Shown here: positions 34,531 through 45,252 of the stretch, piece after piece | Numbering within the stretch: the stretch's first letter is position 1 | How the letters are laid out: the number at the start of each line of letters is the position of its first letter | Assembly (NCBI RefSeq): GCF_009177065.1 | Contig: NZ_WEZF01000012.1 | Location: 62,001-126,000 of the forward strand | Length of the DNA: 64,000 nt | Reading direction: 5' to 3' | From: Tautonia marina | Lineage (GTDB): Bacteria; Planctomycetota; Planctomycetia; Isosphaerales; Isosphaeraceae | Position numbers and translations under genes: made by a program | Notes under the pieces: model-generated | The model's input: only the letters and a program-made list of their open reading frames with translations | Database searches by the model: none | Told to the model about the DNA's origin: nothing

Positions 34531-36729
34531 TCACCCCCGATCAGTGCTCGCTGGGGTCCAGTTCGGGTCGATCCCAGCCTCTTTGCGGAGAAAATCGATA
34601 ACCGACTCGACGCGGTTTCGCTCGGTCGTTTGATCGACATCGGACCTCAGGAAGAATTGAAGGTTGGACAGAACGTTCTGGAAGTCGATCCCTGACGTCG
34701 CAAGCACGTCCTGGCCTCCGCTGCTATCGGCTCGACCGTAGAACGCCAGAACATAAACGGATTCCCCCGTGCGATCCGGGGCTACCGTCACCCCATCCGC
34801 ACCGGAGTCTCCCAGCCCGAACAGAGCCTCTCGGAACTCGTCACCCGGATCGATCGGGGAGAACGCGTTGTCCTGTTCGACCCGACGACGAGGACCGGTG
34901 GATCGGACAAGCATTCCATCCTCGGCCGCAACTCGATCGAGCGTGTCTGAGGGAATCCCCCCTTCCTCGGTTTCCTCTCGAACGCGATCGGCGAGCGCTT
35001 CCGCCGCTTCCGTGGCGAGTTTCCGGGCTTCGGCTCGTCGCCAGAGCGACTCGACCAGACCTTCCGGCATTTGTTCAAAGGTGCGACTCGTCTCGGGCAG
35101 GTCAAGTGTCTTCCAGACAAGATACCGTCGCCCTTCCGGATCGGTGAACTCGCGAGGATCGAACAGAGGGCTGTTCTCCTCGAACATCACATCGGCAAAC
35201 GCGCCGAATTCCGTGGGCGTGGCGGAGTCTGGCCGCTCAATTCCTTCGACCGTTCGGGTCAACTGCTGGACATTCCGCAGCAAACGGTACGATGCATCGG
35301 CCCAGTCCAATCGAGCAAGTGCGAGGTAATCCTTCCAGAACTCGGGAATCCCCTGGGGATCAAGCAATTGCTGGAAGGTCTCGGGATCGGCCAACGGCCG
35401 GGTCAGACCAATCCGGACGAAGGAGATGGCTTCATCGCTCCGGGCAGCCGTTCCAAGGACTTCGATCAGCGGCTGAGCCGCCTCGGAATCTCGGAAGACT
35501 TCCTCAAGGTTCGGCAGGCTCTCGCGATCGACGTTCGGTTCCAGGCCGGTCTGAATCGAGTCGAAGTCTCTCCCGATTTCGTCGCCGAAGACGCTCATCG
35601 CCTCCTTCACTGGCTCAAACAAATCTTCAAGCCGATCACGCAATCGTTCCTGAACCCGCTGTTCAAGGATCTGAGCAACGTACTGCCGTTCGTACTCCGC
35701 CGGGTACGAAAGCTCGACCCCTTGCTCAGCCTCCGGATCGGTGAAGGGATTCACCGGGAGGGCCTGGGCAAATCGGGCCGATTCACGCTCCTGAATCTCC
35801 GTGCGATATTGTTCGTGGACATCCTCCTCAAATCCATCTGCGGCTCGGATCTCCTGCTCCAACGGCTCGCCTCGAATCTGCTCTCGAAGCAGATCGATAG
35901 TGTTCAGCCCCAGTGTCAGGTACTCCACCTTGACTCGTCGGGGAATCTTGAAGCCGATCCTCCCGGTGATTGGATCAGGCAGTCGCTCTTTGTGCTCCTC
36001 AAAGAAGTCACGAAGCGTTTGTTGGTCCGGACTGCCAACCTGGTCCAGAAAGTCGTTCACCGGGAACGACACATACCGAGACTCGATCTCGACCAGGCGA
36101 TCGCGGTAGACATCGAAGGCGTCGAGCGGCGTATCCATCGACTGCGAGAGCAGTTCCAGCGTCTGAAGAATCCGCACCTGGTCCGAAACCTCGGCCAGGA
36201 ATCCTTCCTCGGTCATTTCGCGACCGAAGGCCTGGGTGAAGATGACCTGGAGTTGCTCAGCCAGATCGATCGGGTCGAATTCCGGCAACGTTGGTTGAAG
36301 CTGGCGGTACAGCTCATGTTGCATCCGAGCCTGTTCGAAAATCCAATTCCGAGCCAGATCCGGGGTGCGAGGGATGCCCATCGCGTCGGCCTTGCGCTCC
36401 AGCAGCATCGCATCGACCATCGCGGCATCATCGGTCGGACCGAACGGCGGAGGATTAAAATAAGGAACCAGCGGCATGCCCCCCAGCCTCAGCGCGAGTT
36501 GTGAGAGGACATAATTTGCGCGGATACGTTCGATCCGGAGTTGCTCCAGATCACTGGTGCGCACCTCTCGCCCCCCCATCTCGACCACGACACGGTCGAC
36601 CGTTGTCGGACGGGCATAGTCATTAAAGAGTCGCGGAAGTGAGTCAGCCAGCACAAACGCGAACATGGCCAGGATGGCCAGGGCGGCCAGCATTTTTCTG
36701 CGATGTCGACGGAAGACCTGAAACGGCAT
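34531..36729 (-). CDS. Membrane-anchored SurA/PpiD-like periplasmic folding factor
   Basis: The 732-residue protein has an N-terminal anchor (residues about 12-30, KMLAALAILAMFAFVLADS) and a long helical, charged remainder rich in Glu and Arg, as in PpiD/SurA-type chaperones. The N-terminal domain includes GGREVRTSDLEQLR and NWIFEQARMQHELYRQLQ, similar to SurA_N regions that start with an exposed motif such as VNGxxIT. I do not see a convincing parvulin catalytic signature, so isomerase activity is doubtful; a chaperone role in outer-membrane protein transit is the best guess. ATG 36729 has GAGGA seven bases upstream; an in-frame start at 36756 lacks support. Confidence 0.72.
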   Translation of the reverse strand: MPFQVFRRHRRKMLAALAILAMFAFVLADSLPRLFNDYARPTTVDRVVVEMGGREVRTSDLEQLRIERIRANYVLSQLALRLGGMPLVPYFNPPPFGPTDDAAMVDAMLLERKADAMGIPRTPDLARNWIFEQARMQHELYRQLQPTLPEFDPIDLAEQLQVIFTQAFGREMTEEGFLAEVSDQVRILQTLELLSQSMDTPLDAFDVYRDRLVEIESRYVSFPVNDFLDQVGSPDQQTLRDFFEEHKERLPDPITGRIGFKIPRRVKVEYLTLGLNTIDLLREQIRGEPLEQEIRAADGFEEDVHEQYRTEIQERESARFAQALPVNPFTDPEAEQGVELSYPAEYERQYVAQILEQRVQERLRDRLEDLFEPVKEAMSVFGDEIGRDFDSIQTGLEPNVDRESLPNLEEVFRDSEAAQPLIEVLGTAARSDEAISFVRIGLTRPLADPETFQQLLDPQGIPEFWKDYLALARLDWADASYRLLRNVQQLTRTVEGIERPDSATPTEFGAFADVMFEENSPLFDPREFTDPEGRRYLVWKTLDLPETSRTFEQMPEGLVESLWRRAEARKLATEAAEALADRVREETEEGGIPSDTLDRVAAEDGMLVRSTGPRRRVEQDNAFSPIDPGDEFREALFGLGDSGADGVTVAPDRTGESVYVLAFYGRADSSGGQDVLATSGIDFQNVLSNLQFFLRSDVDQTTERNRVESVIDFLRKEAGIDPNWTPASTDRG

Positions 36730-37244
36730 GACGTTGTCCTCGATGACAGTCGGCAATTCGGGCCTTCAGCCCTGATCGAGTGCGGCGATCTTCGACGACG
36801 ACGTCAGGGTCGCGCCGGCCCACTCCGCCCTGCTGACCTCTTGTCCATCACCCCTTGACAGCCGCGACGATGCTCGCTAAGTCAGAATGGCGATGCGGGT
36901 CGATCAATCGTGCCCGAAAGGACGTAGTGTACCAGGGATGACCATCACGACGGAACTGCACTCCCGCGGGTTGAATTGCCTGCAAACAGCTTTCGTCGAA
37001 CGGAGCTTCCCCGACGCCTCCTTTGTTCTCACGGTTGTGGAGCACGGAGGGCTTGCCTGGCGATTCCTCGAAGGTATGCCGAGCCCCCCAGTCTCCTGAC
37101 CGGTCTTGATCCAACGCGACTGCGTCGGAAGACGTTCGCAACGGGTCTGATCGGCCTGCGCTCCGCTCGTGTTGCCATCACAAATCGCTTCGAATCTGTC
37201 CCCCAACCCGACCGGGAGGGGGCCCCTGGGGTTGATCGCCGCGT
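36730..37244. other. Non-coding gap between ppiD-like gene and topA
   Basis: This 515-base gap between divergent genes must contain both promoters. A perfect -35 hexamer TTGACA is at 36855-36860 on the plus strand, but no -10 of quality lies 16-18 bases downstream. Short open frames on both strands have no protein character. I find no recognisable structured RNA, repeat or operator. Confidence 0.4.
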
Positions 37245-39797
37245 ATGAATGTCGTCATCGTCGAATCGCCTGCGAAGTGCCGGACGATCAACAAATACCT
37301 GGGCGACGAGTATCAGGTGCTCGCCTCGTTCGGCCACATCCGAGACTTACCTCCGAAGGACGGTTCGGTCCGGCCCGACGAGGATTTCTCGATGGATTAC
37401 GAAATCCAGCCCAGCTCGACCAAGGCCGTCAAGGCCATCGTCGATGCCGTCAAGCAGGCTGATGCCCTGATCCTCGCCACCGACCCCGACCGTGAGGGTG
37501 AGGCCATCTCCTGGCACGTTCTGGAAATGCTTCGCCAGAAACGGGCCCTGCGCAAGGATCTCCAGGTTCGCCGGGTCGTGTTCAACTCGATCACCAAGGA
37601 CGCCGTGCTCGACGCGATGGCCCACCCTCGCGACCTCGATATGGCGCTGGTCAACGCTCAGCAAGCGCGCAGAGCCCTCGATTTCCTGGTCGGTTTCTCC
37701 CTCTCTCCCGTGCTTTGGCGAAAGCTCCCGGGAAGCAAGTCTGCCGGCCGGGTCCAGTCGGTCGCCCTCCGCTTGATCTGCGATCGTGAAGATGAGATTG
37801 AGCGGTTCATCAGTCAGGAATACTGGGATGTCCGCGGTGCCTTTCTCAAGCAAGACGAAACCCGATCTCGATTCCTCGCCCGCCTGACCCACTTCGAAGG
37901 CAAAAAGCTCGACAAGTTCGACATCCCCAATCAGGCGGAAGCCGATCGGGTCGTCGCAGGACTGACTGGTAAGAACTACTCGGTCCGGTCGGTCGAACGG
38001 AAGCAGGTCCGTCGAAACCCGAACCCACCGTTCACCACGTCAACGCTTCAGCAGGAGGCCTCCCGAAAGCTCGGCTTCGGCGCCAAGCGCACCATGCAGG
38101 TCGCCCAGCGGCTCTACGAATCGGGCCGCATCACCTACATGCGAACCGATGGCGTGGAAATCGCCCCGGAAGCCCTGCGGGCCATTCGATCGCAGATCGA
38201 AGGACAGTTCGGCAAGGATTACGTTCCCGACTCCGTCCGGGTTTACAAGAGCAAGGCCGCCAACGCTCAGGAAGCTCACGAGGCGATCCGACCGACCGAT
38301 CTCTCCTTGCTTCCCGCAAGCGTTTCGAAGGACGTCGAGGCCGACGAGGCCAAGCTCTACGACCTCATCTGGAAACGGACGATGGCCAGCCAGATGGCCA
38401 CCGCTGTCTTCGATCAGGTCGTTGCGGAGATCGACGCGGCAGACCGCTTGGCCACCCTTCGAGCCGTCGGCACGACCATGAAGTTCGATGGCTTCCTTCG
38501 CCTCTATCGTGAAGGCCGCGACGACTCCTCGGAAGATGACGAGGAAAGCGGTGCCTTGCCTGCCCTGAATGAAGGGGAGGTGGTTGATCTTGCCGACATC
38601 TTACCGGCGCAACACTTCACGGAGCCGCCGCCTCGTTTCACCGAAGCCAGCCTCGTGAAGCGAATGGAAGAACTTGGCATCGGCCGACCCTCCACCTACG
38701 CCAGTATCATCTCGATCCTTCAAGATCGAGACTACGTGAAGCTGGAGAGCAAGCGATTCTTCCCGGAACCTCGCGGCCGGGTCGTTACCGCGTTTCTGAC
38801 GCACTTCTTCCAGCGTTATGTCGAGTACGACTTCACCGCGAACCTCGAAAACGAACTCGACCGCGTCTCCGACGGCCAGATCGACTGGAAAGAGGTTCTG
38901 CGAGCCTTCTGGGATCATTTCGCCTCGAATGTGGAGAAGGCCAAGGGGCTGGAGATCACGAATGTCATCTCCGAACTCAACGAGGCCCTCGCCACGCTCC
39001 TGTTCCCCGGCGAAGGCAGCCTGGAGGAACGCCGGAAATGCCCCTCCTGCGGCACCGGCCAGCTTTCGTTGAAGGTCGGTAAGTACGGCGCGTTCGTCGG
39101 CTGTTCAAATTATCCCGAATGCCGATACACCCGGGAACTGACCAAGGACAAAGACAAGGGTGACGGCTCGGCTGACGGTGATTCGGGTGCTCCAGCAACG
39201 CTCGAGCCCAAGGTGCTCGGTGAGGATGCTGAGGGGCAAGCCATCAGCCTCCGAAAAGGCCCTTATGGGTTCTATGTCCAGCTTGGTGAAGGGAAGAAGC
39301 CCAAACGTGTCTCCGTCCCGAAAGGAATGGACCCGGAATCGGTCACGATCGATCGGGCCGTTGGGCTGCTCTCACTCCCTCGCAACCTGGGCAAGCATCC
39401 GGAGACGAACAAAGTCGTCAAGGCCGGGAGCGGCCTCTACGGACCTTATGTCCTTCACGAAGGGAAATACACCACTCTTCGGCCCGAGGACGATGTGCTG
39501 ACAATCGACCTCGATCGAGCCGTGAAGCTGATCGCCGAAGCTCCCAAGAAACGGGGCGCCGAACCCATCAAGGTCCTCGGCGAACATCCCGAAGACAATC
39601 AGCAGGTCGCCGTCTTCGAAGGGCGTTATGGTCCTTACGTCAAGCACGGCAAAATCAACGCGACGATCCCGAAAGATCGCAAGCCAGACGAAATCACCCT
39701 CGACGAAGCAATCCCGTTACTCCAAGAAGCCGCCAGCCGGAAATCCACCGGCGGTGGACGACGCAAAACCACAACCCGTGGCAAGTCCAAGTCCTGA
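37245..39797 (+). CDS. topA: DNA topoisomerase I (type IA)
   Basis: The 850-residue enzyme relaxes negative supercoils. The TOPRIM domain is at the N-terminus (VVIVESPAKCRTINKYLG and the metal motif ATDPDREGEAISWHV), the cleavage domain contains the catalytic Tyr298 in GRITYMRTDG, and IGRPSTYASI and the GRVVTAFL segment complete the core. After the core comes one Cys4 zinc ribbon (RRKCPSCGTGQ with GCSNYPECRYT) and three repeats of the type LGxDxxGxxI...GxYGxYVxxG, with the last near residue 800. A Lys/Arg-rich tail ends the protein. ATG 37245 is the natural start, 2 residues before the TOPRIM strand. A strong hairpin follows at 39836-39865. Confidence 0.95.
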   Translation: MNVVIVESPAKCRTINKYLGDEYQVLASFGHIRDLPPKDGSVRPDEDFSMDYEIQPSSTKAVKAIVDAVKQADALILATDPDREGEAISWHVLEMLRQKRALRKDLQVRRVVFNSITKDAVLDAMAHPRDLDMALVNAQQARRALDFLVGFSLSPVLWRKLPGSKSAGRVQSVALRLICDREDEIERFISQEYWDVRGAFLKQDETRSRFLARLTHFEGKKLDKFDIPNQAEADRVVAGLTGKNYSVRSVERKQVRRNPNPPFTTSTLQQEASRKLGFGAKRTMQVAQRLYESGRITYMRTDGVEIAPEALRAIRSQIEGQFGKDYVPDSVRVYKSKAANAQEAHEAIRPTDLSLLPASVSKDVEADEAKLYDLIWKRTMASQMATAVFDQVVAEIDAADRLATLRAVGTTMKFDGFLRLYREGRDDSSEDDEESGALPALNEGEVVDLADILPAQHFTEPPPRFTEASLVKRMEELGIGRPSTYASIISILQDRDYVKLESKRFFPEPRGRVVTAFLTHFFQRYVEYDFTANLENELDRVSDGQIDWKEVLRAFWDHFASNVEKAKGLEITNVISELNEALATLLFPGEGSLEERRKCPSCGTGQLSLKVGKYGAFVGCSNYPECRYTRELTKDKDKGDGSADGDSGAPATLEPKVLGEDAEGQAISLRKGPYGFYVQLGEGKKPKRVSVPKGMDPESVTIDRAVGLLSLPRNLGKHPETNKVVKAGSGLYGPYVLHEGKYTTLRPEDDVLTIDLDRAVKLIAEAPKKRGAEPIKVLGEHPEDNQQVAVFEGRYGPYVKHGKINATIPKDRKPDEITLDEAIPLLQEAASRKSTGGGRRKTTTRGKSKS

Positions 39798-39835
39798 TCG
39801 AGGAACCCTGGCCACGCCTTGACAGGCCCACCTCG

Positions 39836-39865
39836 CCCGTCCCCTGTCGCTTCAGAGGGGACGGG
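39836..39865. terminator. Intrinsic terminator between convergent topA and acpS
   Basis: CCCGTCCCCT (39836-39845) pairs with AGGGGACGGG (39856-39865), a perfect 10-bp stem with a 10-base loop, followed on the plus strand by TATTCTTCT. It can end topA and, from the opposite side, acpS, whose stop is 28 bases away. Confidence 0.7.
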
Positions 39866-39892
39866 TATTCTTCTACAATTCCGAGCCTCACG

Positions 39893-40315
39893 TCACGAAT
39901 CCTGGGGCTCGTCCAGAGAGAGCTTCTTCGAATCGGCGGCCATCGCAATGGCGGTGGCCGTCGCGTAGGTCCGACAATGGGAGAGCGAGATCAAGATCTC
40001 GCCAATGCCACGTTTCACAGCCGCATCGCGCGCACCACCTCGCACGAAGACTGTTGGTCCACTCATTCCGTCACGCCGGATTTCCATATCGGTCCAGCAG
40101 ATCCCGCGAACCCAACCAGTCCCGATCGCCTTCAGAATTGCTTCCTTGGCCGCCCACCGACCGGCAAAATGCTCGAAGGCGTGTTTTCGTCCCTGGCAAT
40201 ATCGAATTTCGCGCTCGGTATAAACGCGGCGCAGAAACAACTCACCATGCTGCTCGATCATCTTGCCAATCCGGGGCACCTCAATAATGTCGGTCCCGAT
40301 CCCCAGAATGTTCAT
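39893..40315 (-). CDS. acpS: Holo-[acyl-carrier-protein] synthase AcpS
   Basis: The 140-residue cytosolic enzyme transfers phosphopantetheine from CoA to acyl carrier protein. MNILGIGTDIIEVPRIG carries the magnesium-binding Asp9 at the very N-terminus, and EHFAGRWAAKEAILKAIG carries the second ligand (Glu) and the CoA-binding Lys. SLSHCRTYATATAIA near the end is also typical. ATG 40315 is chosen since the family starts directly with this strand; the in-frame start at 40342 would add nine residues with no homology. It is divergent from pcrA and convergent with topA. Confidence 0.92.
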   Translation of the reverse strand: MNILGIGTDIIEVPRIGKMIEQHGELFLRRVYTEREIRYCQGRKHAFEHFAGRWAAKEAILKAIGTGWVRGICWTDMEIRRDGMSGPTVFVRGGARDAAVKRGIGEILISLSHCRTYATATAIAMAADSKKLSLDEPQDS

Positions 40316-40508
40316 ACGTGGTCGACCCTCTGTTCGAAGCAAAACGCCTGGTTCATCCGTTGAACCCTGGTGCGATTCCTGAGTCTATCCGAGTTGAGCC
40401 CACCAGGCCAATCCGACCTCAAATCTCCCGAGTGGGAGACCTCTCCTGCCGGATGAAGCGCCTGCGGCCCGATAAGGGAATCGCATCGCGGAGGATACTG
40501 CACGATGC

Positions 40509-40514
40509 TATACT
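40509..40514 (+). promoter_or_regulatory. Possible -10 element of pcrA
   Basis: TATACT at 40509-40514 lies 62 bases upstream of ATG 40576 and is five of six to the sigma-70 -10 consensus. The -35 region is poor, so the call is tentative. Confidence 0.35.
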
Positions 40515-40575
40515 GCCATTGGATGCGATACGGACGTACCGCTCTCGACGCCACCATGCCAGGGACGGATCGCTG

Positions 40576-42852
40576 ATGGATTTGCTCTCCGATTTGACGG
40601 CCCCCCAGCGAGAGGCCGTCTCCCATGTGAATGGCCCGCTCCTGGTCCTCGCCGGAGCCGGATCAGGCAAAACGCGGGTCATCACCCGCAGAGTCGCCTC
40701 ACTCCTCGGGCACGGCATTCCGGGACGGCATATCCTGGCGTTGACCTTCACCAACAAGGCCGCCACCGAGATGCGAGAACGGATCACCGCCCTGGTGCCC
40801 GATCACGGTGTCTGGGTCGGCACCTTCCATGCACTCTGTGCTCGTCTGCTTCGCGAATTCGGCCCGAAAATCGGCCTCGATCGTGGCTTTACCATCTACG
40901 ATCAGCCCGACCGCCTCCGCGTCCTCAAATCGGTCATGGAGCAACTCGACCTGCTCGATGCAGGTGTCGCCCCGGAAAAGGTCGAAGCCGCCATTAGCCG
41001 GGCCAAGAACGAAATGCTTGACCCCGAAACCTACTTGGCCCGCCGCGGAGATGGCGCCGATCACGTCTCCGCCGTGGTGGGACGGGTCTTCAAAGGGTAT
41101 CAGACTCGACTCCTGGAGTCGTCCGCCGTCGATTTCGACGACCTCCTCACCCACGTCGTAACGTTGCTCCGCCAGGATCACGAACTCCGAGCCCGCCTCG
41201 ACGACCGCTACAAATACATTCTCGTCGACGAATATCAGGATACCAACCTCGCCCAGTATGCGATCGTCCGAGCCCTTTCGGTCGATACTCCCAACCTGTG
41301 TGTCACGGGCGATCCCGACCAGTCCATTTACGGATGGCGGGGCGCGAACCTCAATAACATCCTCGAATTCGAGCATGATTACCGCGGTTGCAAGGTCATC
41401 CGCCTCGAACACAATTATCGCAGCACCAAAAATATCCTTCGGGTTGCCGATCACGTCATCCATCACAACCGGCGCCGAAAGGCCAAGGTCCTGACGACCG
41501 AAAACCCCGAGGGTGATCCGGTCGAACTGACCACTTTTGCCAACGAAACGGAAGAAGCGCAAGCCATTGCCTCCACCATCGCCGACCTGGTGCGTAATGG
41601 AGGGTACTCGTTTGGAGAAATCGCCGTTTTTGTCCGGGTCACCGCCCTAACCCGCGGGCTTGAATCCGCCTTCCGATCGCTCGCCATTCCTTATCAGGTG
41701 GTCGGCGGCGTCTCGTTCTACGAGCGCATCGAAGTCAAGGATGTGCTTGCGTATCTGAGCCTCCTCAACAATCCGAAAGATGATGTTGCGTTTCTCCGAG
41801 CAATCAATGCCCCCCCTCGGGGGCTCGGGAAAGTCAGCCTCGACCGGCTCCAGGGCTACGCTCGTGACCGCGGAATTCCCCTCAGTGCCGCTGTTCGAGA
41901 GGCCGCCTCAATCGCCGGTCTAACCCCCAAGGCACGCTCCGGACTTCGTGACTTCGTCCTCCTGATGGATGAACTCGCAGCGCTCAGCGATCACTCCTCA
42001 GCCGAGGAACTCACTCGAAAACTTATGAACCTCAGCGGATACCGGGATTACTGGGCCAATCAACCTAAGGGGGACGGCGAGGACCGCGTCGCCAACCTCG
42101 ACGAACTCGTCTCCGCGGCCCGACAGTTTGACCTGGAACATCCCGAGTCCACAGTCCTTGACTTCCTGGCCGATGTCACCCTGAGCTCGGCGGTCGATCG
42201 CTGGAAGGACGAAGGGGGAGCCGTCACCTTGATGACCCTCCACGCCTCGAAAGGTCTGGAGTTCCCCGTCGTCTTTATCGTCGGGCTGGAACAAGGGCTC
42301 CTCCCCCATTCCCGAGCCTCCGACAACGATGCCGAACTGGAGGAGGAGCGTCGCCTCTTCTTCGTCGGTATCACCCGAGCCCAGCGCGAACTCCGTCTGA
42401 GTCATTGCCGGGTCCGAGAGTTCCGGGGCCAGCGATCGGTTGCCATTCCCTCGCAATTTCTCATGGAATTACCGGAAGGCCCGATCCGGTATCGCGACCT
42501 CACCGGGGGTGACGATGAAATGCCGCTTTCCTCCCGGCGAGTGGCTCGAACCCCCTCCCCGACTCCTTCCCGCCCTGTCTCCGCAGTTCCCGCAGATCGT
42601 TTCCGCTTGACCACCGCCGCCGCGCTGGCCAACCCCCCAGGATCGGGGGCACGCCCCGATGCGGAATCGACCGGCGACCTGTCTGCCTTTCGTCCAGGGG
42701 TTCTCGTGCTCCACCCGCAGTACGGGCTCGGGAAAATTGTTTCCATCGACGGAGCCGGCCCAAACCGTAAAGGACGGGTCGCCTTCACCGTGGGAGGGGA
42801 ACGAACATTCGTACTAGCTCGGTCGCCGCTCCGACCGGTCAAACGATCCTGA
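40576..42852 (+). CDS. pcrA: UvrD/PcrA-type DNA helicase
   Basis: This 758-residue SF1A 3'-5' helicase has all seven motifs: LTAPQREAV (Q), [12 protein letters not shown] (I), [15 protein letters not shown] (Ia), VDEYQDTN (II), [13 protein letters not shown] (III), [13 protein letters not shown] (IV), and near the end [16 protein letters not shown] (V) and [12 protein letters not shown] (VI). A C-terminal domain with [17 protein letters not shown] resembles the RNA polymerase-binding Tudor-like end of PcrA/UvrD. It acts in nucleotide excision and mismatch repair and in clearing stalled replication. The open frame starts at 40318, but ATG 40576 matches the family start and the earlier part overlaps acpS upstream sequence. 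Confidence 0.93.
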   Translation: MDLLSDLTAPQREAVSHVNGPLLVLAGAGSGKTRVITRRVASLLGHGIPGRHILALTFTNKAATEMRERITALVPDHGVWVGTFHALCARLLREFGPKIGLDRGFTIYDQPDRLRVLKSVMEQLDLLDAGVAPEKVEAAISRAKNEMLDPETYLARRGDGADHVSAVVGRVFKGYQTRLLESSAVDFDDLLTHVVTLLRQDHELRARLDDRYKYILVDEYQDTNLAQYAIVRALSVDTPNLCVTGDPDQSIYGWRGANLNNILEFEHDYRGCKVIRLEHNYRSTKNILRVADHVIHHNRRRKAKVLTTENPEGDPVELTTFANETEEAQAIASTIADLVRNGGYSFGEIAVFVRVTALTRGLESAFRSLAIPYQVVGGVSFYERIEVKDVLAYLSLLNNPKDDVAFLRAINAPPRGLGKVSLDRLQGYARDRGIPLSAAVREAASIAGLTPKARSGLRDFVLLMDELAALSDHSSAEELTRKLMNLSGYRDYWANQPKGDGEDRVANLDELVSAARQFDLEHPESTVLDFLADVTLSSAVDRWKDEGGAVTLMTLHASKGLEFPVVFIVGLEQGLLPHSRASDNDAELEEERRLFFVGITRAQRELRLSHCRVREFRGQRSVAIPSQFLMELPEGPIRYRDLTGGDDEMPLSSRRVARTPSPTPSRPVSAVPADRFRLTTAAALANPPGSGARPDAESTGDLSAFRPGVLVLHPQYGLGKIVSIDGAGPNRKGRVAFTVGGERTFVLARSPLRPVKRS

Positions 42853-43012
42853 CCTTGACAACCCCTTCAGATCCATATTCGGAAATGCACCGCATTTTGC
42901 TCGTCAATACCGAACCCTTGACGTCTCCTCGAAGTCTGGCCAGAAGGATCCTGTTCCAATTCACGCCCCCCCCTTGCCGATTGATCTCGGTTCGTCTCGG
43001 AGTTGTCCGATC

Positions 43013-43756
43013 ATGATTCGCCTCGGCGTCAACATCGATCACGTTGCCACCATTCGACAGGCCCGAGGGGGGCGCGAACCCGACCCGGTCTGGGCGGCGG
43101 TCCTGTCCGAACTCGGAGGCGCCGATGGCATCACCGTCCACCTGCGGGAAGACCGCCGGCATATTCAGGAACGTGATCTCCGCATTCTCAGGGAAACCGT
43201 TCGAACTCGCTTGAATCTTGAGATCTCCCTCGCTCCGGAAATCGTTGCCATCGCCCTCGACGTCCGCCCCGATCAGGTCACCTTCGTTCCCGAACACCGC
43301 CAGGAAGTGACAACCGAAGGAGGCCTCGACCTCCTCAGTCATCGTGATCGAATCGCCGAAGCCGTGTCGCGATGCCACGAAGCAGGAATCGAGGTCAGTC
43401 TCTTTCTCGACCCCGATCCGGCGCAGGTCGAGACCGCCGCTGCGGTTGGTGCCATCGCCGTGGAACTCCACACCGGCCGCTATGCCGACGCGATCAACGC
43501 CTCATCGCGTCAAAGCGAACTCGACGCATTATTCGACGCCGGTCGTCGGATCCAGCAGGATGGTTTGCTCCTTCACGCCGGACATGGGCTCACCCTTCAG
43601 AATGTTGCCGCAGTTGCCCGCATCCCTGGAATGCTGGAATTAAACATTGGACACAGCATCGTCTCTCGCGCCGTATTCGTGGGATTCGAACGAGCAGTGG
43701 CCGAAATGAAACAAGCCATCCTCGACGCGCTCACACAACCGAATCCGGTTCGTTGA
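43013..43756 (+). CDS. pdxJ: Pyridoxine 5'-phosphate synthase PdxJ
   Basis: The 247-residue TIM-barrel enzyme condenses 1-deoxyxylulose-5-phosphate and 3-amino-2-oxopropyl phosphate to pyridoxine-5'-phosphate, the last step of DXP-dependent vitamin B6 synthesis. Family motifs are [18 protein letters not shown] at the start, [53 protein letters not shown] and AGHGLTLQN, covering the phosphate site and catalytic Glu and His. ATG 43013 has CGGAG ten bases upstream and is exactly where the family starts; the frame is open a little farther. It lies 160 bases after pcrA on the same strand. Confidence 0.95.
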   Translation: MIRLGVNIDHVATIRQARGGREPDPVWAAVLSELGGADGITVHLREDRRHIQERDLRILRETVRTRLNLEISLAPEIVAIALDVRPDQVTFVPEHRQEVTTEGGLDLLSHRDRIAEAVSRCHEAGIEVSLFLDPDPAQVETAAAVGAIAVELHTGRYADAINASSRQSELDALFDAGRRIQQDGLLLHAGHGLTLQNVAAVARIPGMLELNIGHSIVSRAVFVGFERAVAEMKQAILDALTQPNPVR

Positions 43757-43989
43757 ACGCCGTCCAACCAGAGGGATTCGTGACTTCGTTGTCGAACCGG
43801 CAGACTCACTCACCAACGACCGTTGTCAAGATATTTTCGCGTCGAATCGAAACACCAATCCCTTGACCTCCCCCCGCTCGGGAGTCGGATCTTCCCGCAA
43901 CGTAACTGATTTTGGTATGCTGAGATGGAATTTCTCAGGCGGACTCGGTTCCCTGTTTCCTTCCGATTGATTGAGTTCGAGGCGTGACG

Positions 43990-44883
43990 ATGCCGACCAA
44001 GGGTGAACGTTTCAAGGGTTGCACCGTTGCTCTCGTGACTCCGTTCCGTGATGGGGAAATCGATCTGGACGCCCTCAAGCGTCTGGTTGACTGGCACCTC
44101 GAACAGGGAACGCCCACGATCAGCCCTGTCGGGACCACGGGGGAATCTCCGACTCTTTCGCATGACGAGCACGAGCGGGTAATCGCCACTGTCATCGAGC
44201 GTTCGCAGGGCCGCGCGAATGTCATGGCCGGCACCGGTTCCAACGCGACCAGTGAGGCCGTTCGGCTGACCAGATTCGCCGAAAAAGCTGGTGCCGATGC
44301 AGCCTTGTTGGTCGCTCCCTATTACAATCGCCCCAGCCAGGAGGGCCTGTACGCCCACTATGCCCGGATTGCCGAGGCGACGGATTTACCCCTGGTTCTC
44401 TACAATGTTCCTGGCCGAACCGCCCGCAATATTGAACCGACCACAGTCGAGCGATTGGCCCGAGTGGCCCGCATTGTGGCCATCAAGGAGGCGAGCGGTT
44501 CCATTGATCAGGTCAGTGAAATCCGTCTGCGCACCGACCTGACGATCCTCTCGGGTGATGATTCCTTGACCCTGCCCATGCTCGCCGTCGGCGCCGAAGG
44601 GGTCGTTTCTGTCGCGGCCAACCTCGTTCCCCGCCCCATCATCGCCATGATCGACGCCTTCCTCCGGGGAGACCTTGCCGAGGCCCGCAGACTTCACCTC
44701 GAACTCTTCCCGCTCTGCCGAGACCTGCTCTCCATCGCCGCCAATCCCATTCCGGTCAAGACCGCCATGGGGCTTCTGGGACGGATCGACGGCTCCATGA
44801 GACTTCCCCTCTGTCCCCCGGATTCCTCTGGGATCGATGCGCTTCGCACCTCACTTCGCAACGCGGGATTGCTTGATGCTTGA
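43990..44883 (+). CDS. dapA: 4-hydroxy-tetrahydrodipicolinate synthase DapA
   Basis: The 297-residue TIM-barrel aldolase condenses pyruvate with aspartate semialdehyde, the first committed step to lysine and diaminopimelate. It shows CTVALVTPF, GTTGESPTLS, YNVPGRTARNI with the proton-relay Tyr, and the Schiff-base Lys166 in AIKEASGSIDQV. The GTTGES signature and the Thr/Tyr relay favour true DapA over other family members such as N-acetylneuraminate lyase. ATG 43990 has GAGG seven bases upstream; a GTG at 43984 is in frame. It is followed by a long gap before the ArsR gene. Confidence 0.92.
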   Translation: MPTKGERFKGCTVALVTPFRDGEIDLDALKRLVDWHLEQGTPTISPVGTTGESPTLSHDEHERVIATVIERSQGRANVMAGTGSNATSEAVRLTRFAEKAGADAALLVAPYYNRPSQEGLYAHYARIAEATDLPLVLYNVPGRTARNIEPTTVERLARVARIVAIKEASGSIDQVSEIRLRTDLTILSGDDSLTLPMLAVGAEGVVSVAANLVPRPIIAMIDAFLRGDLAEARRLHLELFPLCRDLLSIAANPIPVKTAMGLLGRIDGSMRLPLCPPDSSGIDALRTSLRNAGLLDA

Positions 44884-45252
44884 TCAAATCATTCAAGCAA
44901 GACCTTGCCATCGGATTGATTTCACATCAATTCTATGGATCGAATGACGTTAAAGACACTTGTCTCGGTCGCATGAACCGTGTAGGATGTGTGCAGACAC
45001 TCCGGTGTCGGGATTTGCGTCCATCGCTCAGACCGTCACTCCGAGAGAGCCGACAGCCAGCCCACCTTTGGAAACCTTCCTTCTCTGGCTGATCGGCACA
45101 AGACTTGCTTATTCCCTGTTGGCCCTGATGCATCGGTCGGCGAAATCCCATCCGCCGCCCGAATGCGACCGACTCGGGCCTTCCGGGTCGATCCGCGTTT
45201 CCACGGACCAACGGGTTCACATCGCATCACCGAAGAATCGGACCCCCCAACC
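44884..45252. other. Non-coding gap between dapA and the ArsR-type gene
   Basis: This 369-base gap should contain the promoter of the ArsR-family gene. I see short unrelated open frames only. There is no palindromic ArsR-type operator that I can recognise, no RNA gene and no repeat. Confidence 0.4.

Noticed and set aside
35071-36504. 477-residue open frame opposite the PpiD/SurA-like gene
   Set aside because: Antisense shadow; the minus-strand gene has a membrane anchor, good start site and family-like features.
36855-36860. TTGACA as the topA promoter -35
   Set aside because: No acceptable -10 lies 16-18 bases downstream, and the site is about 390 bases from the topA start.
40318-40575. 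Extended N-terminus for the pcrA helicase
   Set aside because: The helicase family begins at [13 protein letters not shown]; the preceding part of the frame carries the -10-like element and shows no conservation pattern.
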